Shown in pieces: positions 1-8,094 of a stretch of 60,096 bases of DNA. Numbering within the stretch: position 1 is the first letter of the stretch; every line of letters starts with the position of its first letter. The notes below the pieces were generated by a model, which worked only from the letters and a program-made list of their open reading frames with translations, was not told the DNA's origin and ran no database searches. The stretch covers positions 1-60,096 of the forward strand of contig DASYAE010000263.1 in the NCBI GenBank assembly GCA_036501535.1, in the 5' to 3' direction. Source of the DNA: DASYAE01 sp036501535 (lineage in GTDB: Bacteria > Actinomycetota > Actinomycetes > Streptomycetales > Catenulisporaceae). The translations under genes and the position numbers were made by a program.

Positions 1-1236
1 GTTGCCGCCGAGGATCGCCCACTGGTTGGCGCCGCCCTCGATCATGGCGGTGGTGTAGCGGTCGGAGATGGTCGGGTCGTTGGAGTTGAAGCCGGCGTTG
101 ACCCCGGAGTACAGGCCGTTCTCCAGGTCGGCCATGATCCACGGGCCGTTGCCGGTGCCGAAGCCCCAGACCTTGATGGTGCCGAAGTAGATGGCCTCCA
201 TGGTGCCGTTGCCGTCGTCGTCGTTGTTCGTCTCGGCGTTGCCGTAGTCGAAGCAGCAACCGCCGTTGAAGTGCGTTCCGTCGACGATGTCGTATTCGCT
301 CTCCGGGTTGTCCCCGGTGGCGATGCCGTTGGTGGAGTCGTCGCGGTAGCCGTCGCCCGCGGCGATGTAGACGCCGTAGGCCGCGTGGCCGTTGAGCGTG
401 GTCGGCGCGGCGGTGGCGTTGGCCAGGCCGTCCGGGCCGCCCGCCGCTCCGCCGCCGGGCGCCTGAGTCAGGTTGTTGCCGTGCCCGGACTGGTCGTAGA
501 TGACCGTGATCACGCAGGTGGTGTTGGCGCAGAACGTGTTCTGCGCAGCGGCGTTGGCGAATCCGCCGGCGCTGAGCACGCCGATGTTCATGGTGGTGTT
601 GTCCGAGGAGCGCCGTACCTGGTACAGCGACCCGTTGTACGCGGCGTACAGCGCCCGCGTCGTGCTGTGCGCCGCAACGCAAGGCGTGCCGGCCGCGGCG
701 TAGATGTCGCAGGGGCCTTGGCCTGACGGCGAACTCGAGGGCGAACTGGACGGGGACGAGGAGGGCGATGGCGAACTGCTCGTCGGGCCGGACGAGGGCG
801 AGGTGGTGACGCTTCCGGTGCAGGCGACGCCGTTCATGCTGAAGCTCGCCGGCACCGGGTTGGAGCTGTTGTTCCAGGACCCGTTGAACCCGAAGTCGGT
901 GCTCGCGCCGGTGGCCAGAGCGCCGTTGTAGGACGCGTTAGTCACCGTCACCTGCGCGCCGGACTGGGTGTCGCTGCCGTTCCACAGCTGGGTGATCGTC
1001 TGCCCGGCGGTAAACGACCACGTCAGCGTCCAGCTGGTGACCGCGCTGCCGAGGTTGGTCAGCGCGACGCTGGCGCCGAAGCCGCCCGGCCACTGACTGG
1101 AGACCGTGTAGGACACCGAGCAGCCGGCACTGGCCGCTTCCGCCCGCTCGCCACCCGCGGCGAGCAACCCGCCTGCGGCGATCATCGCGGCCGCTGTCGC
1201 CGCCGCCACCACCGCGCGTCTCCGAAGCCTGAGCAT
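1..1236 (-). CDS. Secreted GH54 alpha-L-arabinofuranosidase with CBM2 (partial, C-terminus beyond window)
   Basis: Reading 412 codons without a stop from an ATG at 1236, this is the N-terminal part of a secreted arabinofuranosidase that would release arabinose from arabinan or arabinoxylan. Residues 1-33 are a signal peptide (Arg-rich start, Ala/Gly core, AEA-type cleavage site). Residues 37-138 form a type-2 cellulose-binding module (SQWPGGFGASV, WNGS, GFNGSW, two flanking Cys). A Ser/Pro linker spans 143-172. The GH54 domain begins at CDIYAAAGTPCVAAHSTTRA and contains GGCCFDYGNAE, whose Glu (about residue 335) corresponds to the known nucleophile of fungal AbfB. The acid/base Asp and any C-terminal beta-trefoil lie outside the window. 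GGGAGG at 1242-1247 supports the start. Family assignment is by recognition of several conserved GH54 stretches. Confidence 0.9.
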   Translation of the reverse strand, partial: MLRLRRRAVVAAATAAAMIAAGGLLAAGGERAEAASAGCSVSYTVSSQWPGGFGASVALTNLGSAVTSWTLTWSFTAGQTITQLWNGSDTQSGAQVTVTNASYNGALATGASTDFGFNGSWNNSSNPVPASFSMNGVACTGSVTTSPSSGPTSSSPSPSSSPSSSPSSSPSGQGPCDIYAAAGTPCVAAHSTTRALYAAYNGSLYQVRRSSDNTTMNIGVLSAGGFANAAAQNTFCANTTCVITVIYDQSGHGNNLTQAPGGGAAGGPDGLANATAAPTTLNGHAAYGVYIAAGDGYRDDSTNGIATGDNPESEYDIVDGTHFNGGCCFDYGNAETNNDDDGNGTMEAIYFGTIKVWGFGTGNGPWIMADLENGLYSGVNAGFNSNDPTISDRYTTAMIEGGANQWAILGGN

Positions 1237-1252
1237 CGAAGCCTCCCAAGAT

Positions 1253-1266
1253 TGTGAGCGCTAACA
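1253..1266 (-). promoter_or_regulatory. LacI-type operator upstream of the GH54 gene
   Basis: On the minus strand this reads TGTTAGCGCTCACA, an imperfect palindrome centred on the GCGC core typical of LacI/GalR-family sites. It lies 17 bases before the GH54 start codon, directly ahead of the ribosome site. The regulator is not identifiable here; the half-sites differ from those of the galactan genes near 30-34 kb. Confidence 0.6.
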
Positions 1267-1628
1267 TTCCGTCGCGGCCGCATGCTCGGGAACGTATCAG
1301 GGAATTGCCGCGACGCGCCCGGCGCCGCGGCCGGCGACCACGACACGCGCAGTGTGCAGACATCGGCGCACGATCGCAACGCCGCGACACCGGTGCGGTG
1401 GGCCTCGTCACACCCGGCGGCAGGTCGCTCAGGGGTCGATGATGAGCACACCACCAGCGCAAACCCGCCTGAAGCGGACCGAGATCCAGCGAATATGCCC
1501 TCTGCGACACTTGTGAAAGGTTTCCACGGCCGGACCGGCGCGGTGCCGCGCCGCGCACAGAGGTCCAGCTACCCGGCGCGCATAGTGGCCCGCGGCTGAT
1601 CACCGGGCCGAAGTGTCATCGACCCCTG

Positions 1629-1642
1629 TGTTAGCGCACACA
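1629..1642 (-). promoter_or_regulatory. Possible second operator of the GH54 gene
   Basis: The plus strand reads TGTTAGCGCACACA, one base different from the 14-mer TGTTAGCGCTCACA found next to the GH54 start, and lies about 390 bases upstream of that start. A distant second LacI-family site that allows looping is one reading; chance is possible. The 400 bases between (1267-1628) contain no gene I recognise. Confidence 0.3.
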
Positions 1643-1679
1643 AATACGATCTCCCCCTGCGCCCGGGCAACTGCCCCAG

Positions 1680-1850
1680 CTAGTTGTCCGATGCAGTCAT
1701 CCGGGCCAATCCTTCGGAGATACGCCTACTAAGATTCTGTGCTTGACGATCTGAATACTTCTCGATCAACTGGAGCGACGCGCGATAGTGGCTCACGGCT
1801 TCAGTGTTTTCACACAGTACGTGACTCGCAAGAGTGCTGGCAGCTTCCAG
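1680..1850 (-). pseudogene. Out-of-frame TPR tail of the NB-ARC gene
   Basis: Shifted one frame from the NB-ARC coding sequence, the minus strand reads AASTLASHVLCENTEAVSHY and continues RASLQLIEKYSD to a TAG at 1682-1680. The pattern is that of the last TPR helices in AfsR-like proteins. Because the in-frame protein ends at the point where TPRs should begin, the simplest reading is a deletion of most of the TPR region with a frame change near 1830-1860. Confidence 0.5.
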
Positions 1851-3238
1851 GCAACGTCGACCATGCCTTCCCCGGAAGCCGTGCGGCTCATCGCGACTAT
1901 GTTGTCATATTCCGCTTCGATCCAGGCCAAGGCCGTGGTGCGGTGATCGAACTGCTGCGCGCCGGCGCTGTCATCGCGCGAAAGAGACACCAAGTGCTCC
2001 AGATCGGTGCCGTCCGCGCCTGCCGCATTTATCAGACTATGGAGATACCATGTGCACACGCGGCCGATCGCGCCTCGGCGTGCGTCTTCCTCTTCCTCGT
2101 ATCTGGCCCGGTCACGGGCGTAGGCGCGCAGCAGATCGTGGAATTGATAGCGGTCCGGCTCCGTCTGGCTGAGCAGGTGCGAACCGACGAGCACGTCAAG
2201 CATGCGGCGGGTCATATCAGGTGAGGCTGCGACGATGGCGGCAACGGCTTCCGTCGAGAAGTCCGGCCCAGGATGCAGGCCGAGCAGCCGGAAGGCTCGG
2301 GCTGCATCCACGGGTAGCGCCCGGTATGACCACGCGAATACGGCGCGCACCGAGTCGGCCTCGTCGTCGGTCTCGGCGGAGAGCGCGTCCCATAGCTGGG
2401 ATTCGTCGCGCAGATCACCGATCAGTTCACTCATCGGCATGCGTGGGCGGGCTGCTGCGCGCTCGGCTGCGATGCGCAACGCAAGAGGCAGGCGGGCACA
2501 CAGGCGGGCGAGCTCGGCGATTTCGTTCTCGCCGTCGCCGGACCGGTATTCGTTGACTGCGACCTTCAGCAACGCGACGGCTTCCGGCTCGTCGAAGACC
2601 TCCAGCGTCACGCGGTGGGCGCCGTCTCGGACGGTCAGACCCGAGAGGCGAGATCTGCTGGTCACAAGAACAGGGCACTGGCCGGCGCCGGGAAGCAGCG
2701 GGCGCACCTGGCCGACGGTGGCGGCGTTGTCGAGCACGATCAGCACCCGGCGGCTCACCAGCAGGGTGCGGAACAGCGCGCTGCGATCCTCCACCTCGGC
2801 AGGGAGCGCAGCGGCCGGGACCCCGAGGGCGATCAGAAAGCGTTCCAGCACCTGGGCTGGTCCGACGGGCTCACCCGGATCGTAGCCGCGCAGGTTCACA
2901 TACAACTGCCCATCCGGAAAGCGGTGCCGGGCCCTGTGGGCCCACCGCACAGCCAGGGAAGTCTTGCCGACCCCGGCGGTTCCCGCGATCACGCAGACCG
3001 AGGCCGAGCCGGGCTGATCGACCTCATCGCCGAGCACGGCGTCCAGGCGGGCGAGGTCGGCGGTGCGATTGACGAAGCCGCGTACATCCCCGGGCAGTTG
3101 AGCAGGCACGGGGGCCGACTCGCGGCCACTGCCGTGGAAGTGGATGCCGCCGGTGACGTCCCGGGCCTGCACCACGTCGCCGGCGCTGCCGGACAGGTCC
3201 GAGTGCGTCGCGCCCGGCTGCTCGTCGCGTGTCGGCAC
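1793..3238 (-). CDS. NB-ARC (STAND) ATPase, AfsR-like without SARP domain; C-terminus probably truncated
   Basis: A 481-residue protein starting at GTG 3238, chosen because GGGAGGG sits six bases upstream; a TTG at 3295 is less likely. It has an NB-ARC nucleotide-binding domain: Walker A GTAGVGKTS, Walker B-like RRVLIVLDNA, the sensor LVTSRS and the GLPLAL-like box (ARLPLALRIAA), then the winged-helix region ending in FHDLLRAYARDRA. Such proteins usually continue into several hundred residues of TPR repeats. Here reading stops just after the helix DVAWKLPALL that normally begins the TPR part. A TPR-like tail in another frame follows to 1680, so the gene looks internally deleted. No SARP DNA-binding domain precedes the ATPase. 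It may act as a signalling switch if still functional. Confidence 0.75.
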   Translation of the reverse strand: MPTRDEQPGATHSDLSGSAGDVVQARDVTGGIHFHGSGRESAPVPAQLPGDVRGFVNRTADLARLDAVLGDEVDQPGSASVCVIAGTAGVGKTSLAVRWAHRARHRFPDGQLYVNLRGYDPGEPVGPAQVLERFLIALGVPAAALPAEVEDRSALFRTLLVSRRVLIVLDNAATVGQVRPLLPGAGQCPVLVTSRSRLSGLTVRDGAHRVTLEVFDEPEAVALLKVAVNEYRSGDGENEIAELARLCARLPLALRIAAERAAARPRMPMSELIGDLRDESQLWDALSAETDDEADSVRAVFAWSYRALPVDAARAFRLLGLHPGPDFSTEAVAAIVAASPDMTRRMLDVLVGSHLLSQTEPDRYQFHDLLRAYARDRARYEEEEDARRGAIGRVCTWYLHSLINAAGADGTDLEHLVSLSRDDSAGAQQFDHRTTALAWIEAEYDNIVAMSRTASGEGMVDVAWKLPALLRVTYCVKTLKP

Positions 3239-3304
3239 GGCTGACCCTCCCGGTCGAATGCCGCCTCCCAGGCTGACCGGGACTCGGTCGACCAAGCGCG
3301 GCGT

Positions 3305-4261
3305 CTACATCTGCGCGGCAGGCAGATCGCTGACATCCTCGGTCCACCCGGCCGGGTCCAGCGCGGCGGCGACGTCGACCAGGACCCGGCGCAGCCAGCC
3401 GTGCTCGGGGGCCGGCGCGCGGTCCGGGTGCCACCACAGCGCCTCGACCAGCCCGACCCGGCCGAACGGCGGCTCGGCCACGGCCAGACCGGCCGGGCCG
3501 GCCACCCGCCGGGCCAGCCGCTCCGGCACCACGGCGACCAGGTCGGTGCCGGCCACCAGGAACGGCAGCGGCAGCCAGCCGACCGCGCTGACCTGGACCC
3601 GCCGGGTCACGCCGAGCTCGTCCAGCACCCGGTCGGCCGGACCGGGCCGGGAGCGGCCGGCGCCGCGCGCCGCGTGCGGCAGCTCGCGCAGGTCCCGCAG
3701 GGTGAGCCGGCCGTCCTTCAGCCGGGGGTTCGCCGGGTCGACCACGCACACGAACCGGTCCCGGAACAGCACCCGGTGGCTGCCGACGATGCCCGAGCCG
3801 AGCGGGGCGATCAGCGCGTCGCACCGCATCAGGGAACTGTCGGACTCGGGCGGCTCCGCCGGGATCGCGTCGAGCTGCAGCCGGATGTGCGGCGCGATGT
3901 GGCACAGCTGCTTGAAGAGCGGCTCGCCGAGCACGATGATCGCGTAGTCGGTGACGCTGAGCCGGAAGACCCGCTCGCTGAGCGCCGGCTCGAAGCCGCG
4001 GCTGGTGTCGAGGGCCTGCTCCACCGCGCTGAGCGTGCGCTGCACCAGCGGGATCAGGGTCCTGGCGAACGGGGTCAGCTCGTACTCGCGGCCGACCCGG
4101 ACCAGCAGCTCGTCCTGGTAGTGCCGGCGCAGCCGGGCCAGGGCGGCGCTCATCGCCGGCTGGCTCACGCCGAGCCGCGCGCCGGCCCGGGTGACGCTGC
4201 CCTCCTCGAGCAGCGCGCGGAGCGCGACCAAGAGATTCAGGTCGGTCCCACCGAGGGACAC
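3305..4261 (-). CDS. LysR-family transcriptional regulator
   Basis: An N-terminal LysR helix-turn-helix (DLNLLVALRALLEEGSVTRA, then GVSQPAMSAALARLRRHYQDELLVR) is followed by a two-lobed effector-binding domain. I place the start at GTG 4261 (VSLGGTDLNLL) because the divergent neighbour begins in the same way; an ATG at 4303 would add 14 residues. That gives 318 residues, normal for the family. The NodD-like effector domain carries VCVVDPANPRLKDGRLTL, identical to a stretch in the divergent LysR gene at 4500, so the two look like duplicates. The effector is unknown; aromatic-acid derived compounds are plausible given the downstream catabolic genes. Confidence 0.88.
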   Translation of the reverse strand: MSLGGTDLNLLVALRALLEEGSVTRAGARLGVSQPAMSAALARLRRHYQDELLVRVGREYELTPFARTLIPLVQRTLSAVEQALDTSRGFEPALSERVFRLSVTDYAIIVLGEPLFKQLCHIAPHIRLQLDAIPAEPPESDSSLMRCDALIAPLGSGIVGSHRVLFRDRFVCVVDPANPRLKDGRLTLRDLRELPHAARGAGRSRPGPADRVLDELGVTRRVQVSAVGWLPLPFLVAGTDLVAVVPERLARRVAGPAGLAVAEPPFGRVGLVEALWWHPDRAPAPEHGWLRRVLVDVAAALDPAGWTEDVSDLPAAQM

Positions 4262-4499
4262 ACTTCTCACCGTCCTGATGGGTCGGCCGACGCGGCAAGG
4301 CACATCGTCGCCCGGCAGCCGGGTGCGCGTCAGCCGACGTGACCGGATCGTTACCGCGGACCGGTTTTTCCTCGGTTACCCCTTCGGCCCGTCCATTCGG
4401 ATTCTGGTTTACATTGCGATTGCACTCCCGCGCCGGGCGCTGCCCGCAAAGGCGCGGGTATTCGTCGTGGCCGCGGGAGACGCGAGAGAGGAGGGCAGC

Positions 4500-5408
4500 G
4501 TGGCGGGCCTGAGCGGAATCGACCTCAATCTGTTGGTCGCGCTCGGCGCGCTGCTCGAGGAGCGCAACCTGACCCGGGCCGGGGCGCGGATCGGGATGAG
4601 CCAGCCGGCGATGAGCGCCGCGCTGGCCCGGCTGCGCCGGCACTTCGGCGACGAGCTGCTGGTGCGCTCCGGACGCGGCTACGAGCGCACCGCCCTGGCC
4701 GACCAGCTGCTGGCGCCGGTGCGCGAGGCGCTGCGGCAGATGGAGGCGACGCTGGAGAGCTCGCCGCGGTTCGACCCGGCCGCCTCCGAGCGCGAGTTCT
4801 CGATCGTCGCCTCGGACTACGCCGTCTCGATCCTGGCCGACCCGCTGCTGCGCCGGGCGCAGCAGCTGGCGCCGGGGGCGCGGCTGGAGCTGCACCAGAT
4901 CCCGCCGGACGCGGCCGGCTCGGACCGCCGGCTGCTCAAGCACGACGTGCTCGTCGGGCCGGACGGCGGCTACTTCCCGGGCGAGCGCAGGGAGCTGATC
5001 CGGGACCGGTACGTGTGCGTGGTCGACCCGGCGAACCCGCGGCTGAAGGACGGCCGGCTCACCCTCGCGGACCTGGAGGACCTGCCGCACGCGGTGCCGA
5101 ACCTCGGGCGCGGCCAGCCCATCCCGGCGCAGCGGGCGCTGGACGAGCTCGGGGTGCGCCGCCGGGTGCAGGTGACCGTGGTGGGCTGGCTGACCGTGCC
5201 CTTCGTGGTGGCGGGCACCGCGCTGGTCGCGATCCTGCCGCAGCGGCTGGCCGCGCGGGTGGCCGGGCCGGCCGGACTGACCGTGGTCGAGCCGCCGTTC
5301 GGCACGGTCGAGCTGGTGGAGAGCGCCTACTGGCACGCGTCGCGCAGCGGGGACCCGGCGGTGCGGTGGCTGCTCGACGTCATGCGGGAGACGGCTGAAG
5401 GGCTCTGA
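4500..5408 (+). CDS. LysR-family transcriptional regulator, paralogue of the divergent gene
   Basis: The GTG at 4500 is preceded by AGGAGGG (4489-4495), giving a 302-residue protein MAGLSGIDLNLLVALGALLE. The winged helix-turn-helix (RIGMSQPAMSAALARLRRHF) and effector domain match the adjacent divergent LysR protein over their whole length, including VCVVDPANPRLKDGRLTL. The 238 bases between the two genes should hold their control sites. The gene points toward the ACMSD-like and cyclase genes at 6018 and 7084, which it may control, though about 600 bases separate them. LysR proteins bind DNA as tetramers and respond to pathway intermediates; the ligand here is not evident. Confidence 0.9.
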   Translation: MAGLSGIDLNLLVALGALLEERNLTRAGARIGMSQPAMSAALARLRRHFGDELLVRSGRGYERTALADQLLAPVREALRQMEATLESSPRFDPAASEREFSIVASDYAVSILADPLLRRAQQLAPGARLELHQIPPDAAGSDRRLLKHDVLVGPDGGYFPGERRELIRDRYVCVVDPANPRLKDGRLTLADLEDLPHAVPNLGRGQPIPAQRALDELGVRRRVQVTVVGWLTVPFVVAGTALVAILPQRLAARVAGPAGLTVVEPPFGTVELVESAYWHASRSGDPAVRWLLDVMRETAEGL

Positions 5409-6017
5409 GCGACGCCGGCGGGCCGTGGGCCCCGTGATGCCTGGCATCGCGAATGTGAATTTCCGCCGTGAACGCACGGCGCATAGCATCGAATATCTCG
5501 GCCGCCGGCACCGTGTGGGGGAAGCGCGCGGCGCGAATTCTCCGGGAGATATCCGACCCGTATCCGATGTGAAAGCCGTGCGACCGTCGTGCCCGAAACC
5601 GTGCCGTTCGCCCTGGTCTACCCGTCCACCCGCGCACCGCAGGTTCCGGCACGGCCCGGCGGCCCGCGAACGGCCCCGCCCGCCCGATCGGCGCCGCCGC
5701 GGCGGGTCAAGCGGGACACGAGTCGGACGTTAGCGGAGCGGAACATGCTGCGCGTGCCACACCTGTGCCGCGCGGGCACCGAGTCCGCCACGACGTTCGC
5801 GCCGGTCTGACCGGGCCCGCCGCGAAAAGGCATTGACCGAGGGGGTGACCGTGCTCGTGAGCGCATCGAAGGTTCCGAACGCCGGCGGCTTCATCGCCGG
5901 CGGCCCGGCGCACGTCAGTGCGACCTGGCACGGCGTCGGACGCGGGGGCGCAGTGCCGGGCGGCCCGCGGCCGCCCTCCCCCCTCGGCGGGCCGCGCCGC
6001 GCCGCGGAGGCATAGCC
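5409..6017. other. 609-base gap, no convincing gene
   Basis: The stretch between the LysR gene and the amidohydrolase contains no reading frame with recognisable protein features. A short frame from about 5833 to a TAG at 6013-6015 follows a GAGGGGGTG sequence but is low-complexity Gly/Pro/Arg and shows no family. The gap probably contains the promoter and leader of the 6018-8064 gene pair. Confidence 0.5.
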
Positions 6018-7052
6018 GTGGAGGATCTCGAACCGCAGGACAGCGCCGAGACCGACCCGCCGCCGTTCGTCGACACGCACGGCCACCTGCTGGTGCCTGA
6101 GATCAATGCCCTGATCGGGGACGAGCCCGGCTTCGCGGCCGAGCGGGCCTCGGAGGCGGCCGGGTTCAGCGACCACAGCATGCGGCTGAACCGGGCGCAG
6201 CTGCGGCGGGTCTTCCCGCAGCTGACCGAGGCGTCGGTGCGGGTGGGCGACCTGGACGCGATGGGCGTGGACGTGCAGCTGGTCGGGCCGATGCCGATGC
6301 ACCACTACTGGGCGGCGCCCCCGCTGGCGCTCAAGCTGGCCCGGATCACCAACGAGGCCATCGCCGGGCACTGCGCCACCGCGCCGGACCGGCTGTGCGG
6401 CCTGGGCACGCTGCCGCTGCAGCACCCGGCTCTGGCCGTGCGCGAGCTCGAGCACGCGCTCGGCCCGCTGGGCATGAAGGGCGTGAGCATCTCCACCACC
6501 GTGGACGGCCGGGAGCTCTCCGACGCGGCGTTCGAACCGTTCTGGGAGGCGGCCGCCGGGCTCGGCGCGGTGGTCTTCATCCACCCGTGGGGCTGCTCGC
6601 TCGGCTCCCGGCTCGGCGCGCAGTTCCTCGGCAACACCGTCGGGCAGCCGGTGGAGACCACGCTCGCGCTCTCGCACCTGATCTTCAGCGGAACGCTGGA
6701 CCGGCACCCGGGCCTCAAGCTGCTCGCGGCGCACGGCGGCGGATATCTGCCCACGTACATCGGCCGGTCCGACCACGCCTGGGCCGCGCGCCCGGACGCC
6801 CGCGGCTGCCGCGAGGCGCCGAGCACCTATCTGCGCCGCATCTGGTACGACGCCTTGGTCTACACCCCGGCCGCGCTGCGGCACCTGGTCGAGGCGGTCG
6901 GCAGCGACCGGGTCACGCTCGGCACCGACTACCCGTTCGACATGGGGGTGGCCGACCCGGTCGAGCGGGTCGTCGCCGCGGAGCTGCCCCCGCACCAGCG
7001 CGACGCGGTGCTCGGCGAGAACGCCGCCGCACTGCTGGGGCTGGCCGGCTGA
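6018..7052 (+). CDS. Amidohydrolase-2 family metal-dependent decarboxylase/hydrolase (ACMSD-like)
   Basis: A 344-residue TIM-barrel amidohydrolase starting at GTG 6018, seven bases after GGAGG. The metal-site pattern of the aminocarboxymuconate-semialdehyde decarboxylase group is visible: H21-x-H23 (FVDTHGH), H189 in FIHPWG, H239 in LAAHGGG and D304 in GTDYPFDMG. Members decarboxylate or hydrolyse aromatic ring-cleavage or hydroxybenzoate compounds. The cyclase-family gene follows after 31 bases in the same direction, so they are likely co-transcribed. Position between LysR regulators and the protocatechuate cluster suggests aromatic catabolism, but the exact substrate cannot be read from sequence. 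Confidence 0.85.
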   Translation: MEDLEPQDSAETDPPPFVDTHGHLLVPEINALIGDEPGFAAERASEAAGFSDHSMRLNRAQLRRVFPQLTEASVRVGDLDAMGVDVQLVGPMPMHHYWAAPPLALKLARITNEAIAGHCATAPDRLCGLGTLPLQHPALAVRELEHALGPLGMKGVSISTTVDGRELSDAAFEPFWEAAAGLGAVVFIHPWGCSLGSRLGAQFLGNTVGQPVETTLALSHLIFSGTLDRHPGLKLLAAHGGGYLPTYIGRSDHAWAARPDARGCREAPSTYLRRIWYDALVYTPAALRHLVEAVGSDRVTLGTDYPFDMGVADPVERVVAAELPPHQRDAVLGENAAALLGLAG

Positions 7053-7083
7053 CCGGCCCCCGGGAAAGGACGACACGAGAGCC

Positions 7084-8064
7084 ATGGGAACCACCGGTGT
7101 GCAATCCGGCCTCGAGCAGGCGCTGCAGGACGCGCGCCAGAAATACCGCAACTGGGGCCGGTGGGGCGACGAGGACGCGCTCGGCACGCTGAACTTCATC
7201 GACGCCCGGCGGCGCGCCGCGGCCGCCGCGCTGGCCCGCACCGGCCGGGCGTTCAGCCTGGCGCAGGAGCTCAACTGGGACGGGCCGCAGGAGGGGCCGC
7301 GCGGCCCGGGCGGGACCGTGCACACGATGACCGAGTCAGGGCTCGATGCGGCGGCCGACGCGCAGGGCCGCCCGCACGGCTTCGGCTCCGCGGACGGCGT
7401 GGTGTTCATGCCGCTGCAGTCCGGCACGCACTGGGACGGGCTCGGACACGTGTTCGACAGCGGCGTCGCGTGGAACGGCCGGGACTGCGACGAGGTGGTC
7501 ACCGGGAGCGGGGACCAGATCACCGGGATCGAGCGGCAGGCCGCCGCGTTCGTCGGGCGCGGCGTGCTGCTCGACGTCGGGCGGGTCTACGGCGTGCGCG
7601 GCGAGCTGCCGGACGGTTTCGCGATCCGGCAGGACCACCTGGACGGCACGATCGCCGCGCAGGGGCCGGGCAGCGCGGTCGGCCGCGGCGACATCGTGCT
7701 GGTGCGCACCGGCCAGCTGGCCCGCTGCCGGCGGCTCGGCGCCTGGGGCGGCTTCGCGGCCGGGCCGGCGCCGGGGCTCTCGTTCAGCACGCTGGAATGG
7801 CTGCACGGCACCGAGATCGCCGCGGCGGCCAGCGACACCTGGGGCTTCGAGGTGCTTCCGTACGAGTTCGCCGAGAACTGCTTCTTCCCGCTGCACCAGA
7901 TCGCGGTGCCGCAGATGGGGCTGCCGCTCGGCGAGCTGTTCGACCTCGAGGAGCTGGCCGCGGACTGCGCGCGGGACGGGGTCTACGAGTTCCTGCTGGT
8001 CGGCGCGCCGCTGCCGATCACCGGCGCGGTCTGCGGGCCGTGCAACCCGATCGCGGTGAAGTGA
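7084..8064 (+). CDS. Cyclase-family hydrolase (kynurenine formamidase-like fold)
   Basis: This 326-residue protein carries the metal-binding signature of the cyclase family (PF04199), QSGTHWDGLGHVF, which provides His/Asp ligands in formamidase KynB and relatives. The start ATG at 7084 follows GGAAAGGACGA. It belongs to the longer subgroup often found with aromatic or polyketide degradation genes and is probably a hydrolase of a cyclic or amide intermediate produced by its neighbour. It is the second gene of a two-gene unit with the ACMSD-like protein, and a hairpin follows at 8070-8086. Substrate unknown. Confidence 0.85.
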   Translation: MGTTGVQSGLEQALQDARQKYRNWGRWGDEDALGTLNFIDARRRAAAAALARTGRAFSLAQELNWDGPQEGPRGPGGTVHTMTESGLDAAADAQGRPHGFGSADGVVFMPLQSGTHWDGLGHVFDSGVAWNGRDCDEVVTGSGDQITGIERQAAAFVGRGVLLDVGRVYGVRGELPDGFAIRQDHLDGTIAAQGPGSAVGRGDIVLVRTGQLARCRRLGAWGGFAAGPAPGLSFSTLEWLHGTEIAAAASDTWGFEVLPYEFAENCFFPLHQIAVPQMGLPLGELFDLEELAADCARDGVYEFLLVGAPLPITGAVCGPCNPIAVK

Positions 8065-8069
8065 GCCGG

Positions 8070-8086
8070 CCGGGCGGCGCGCCCGG
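8070..8086. terminator. Hairpin between the convergent cyclase and prs genes
   Basis: CCGGGCG, loop GCG, CGCCCGG forms a perfect 7-bp GC stem between two convergent genes (stops at 8064 and 8095). There is no T-run, as usual for actinomycete terminators. It could serve both directions. Confidence 0.5.
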
Positions 8087-8094
8087 GGCGGTCG

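Noticed and set aside
2202..3244. Plus-strand frames opposite the NB-ARC gene
   Set aside because: Mirror frames without motifs; the minus strand has Walker A/B and other NB-ARC boxes.
3024..5489. Very long open frames overlapping the LysR genes on the other strand
   Set aside because: They are Arg/Ala/Gly-rich mirror frames of GC-rich genes with no protein family features.
5833..6015. Short Gly/Pro-rich frame ending just before the ACMSD-like gene
   Set aside because: It has a purine-rich stretch ahead, but no conserved content and low complexity.
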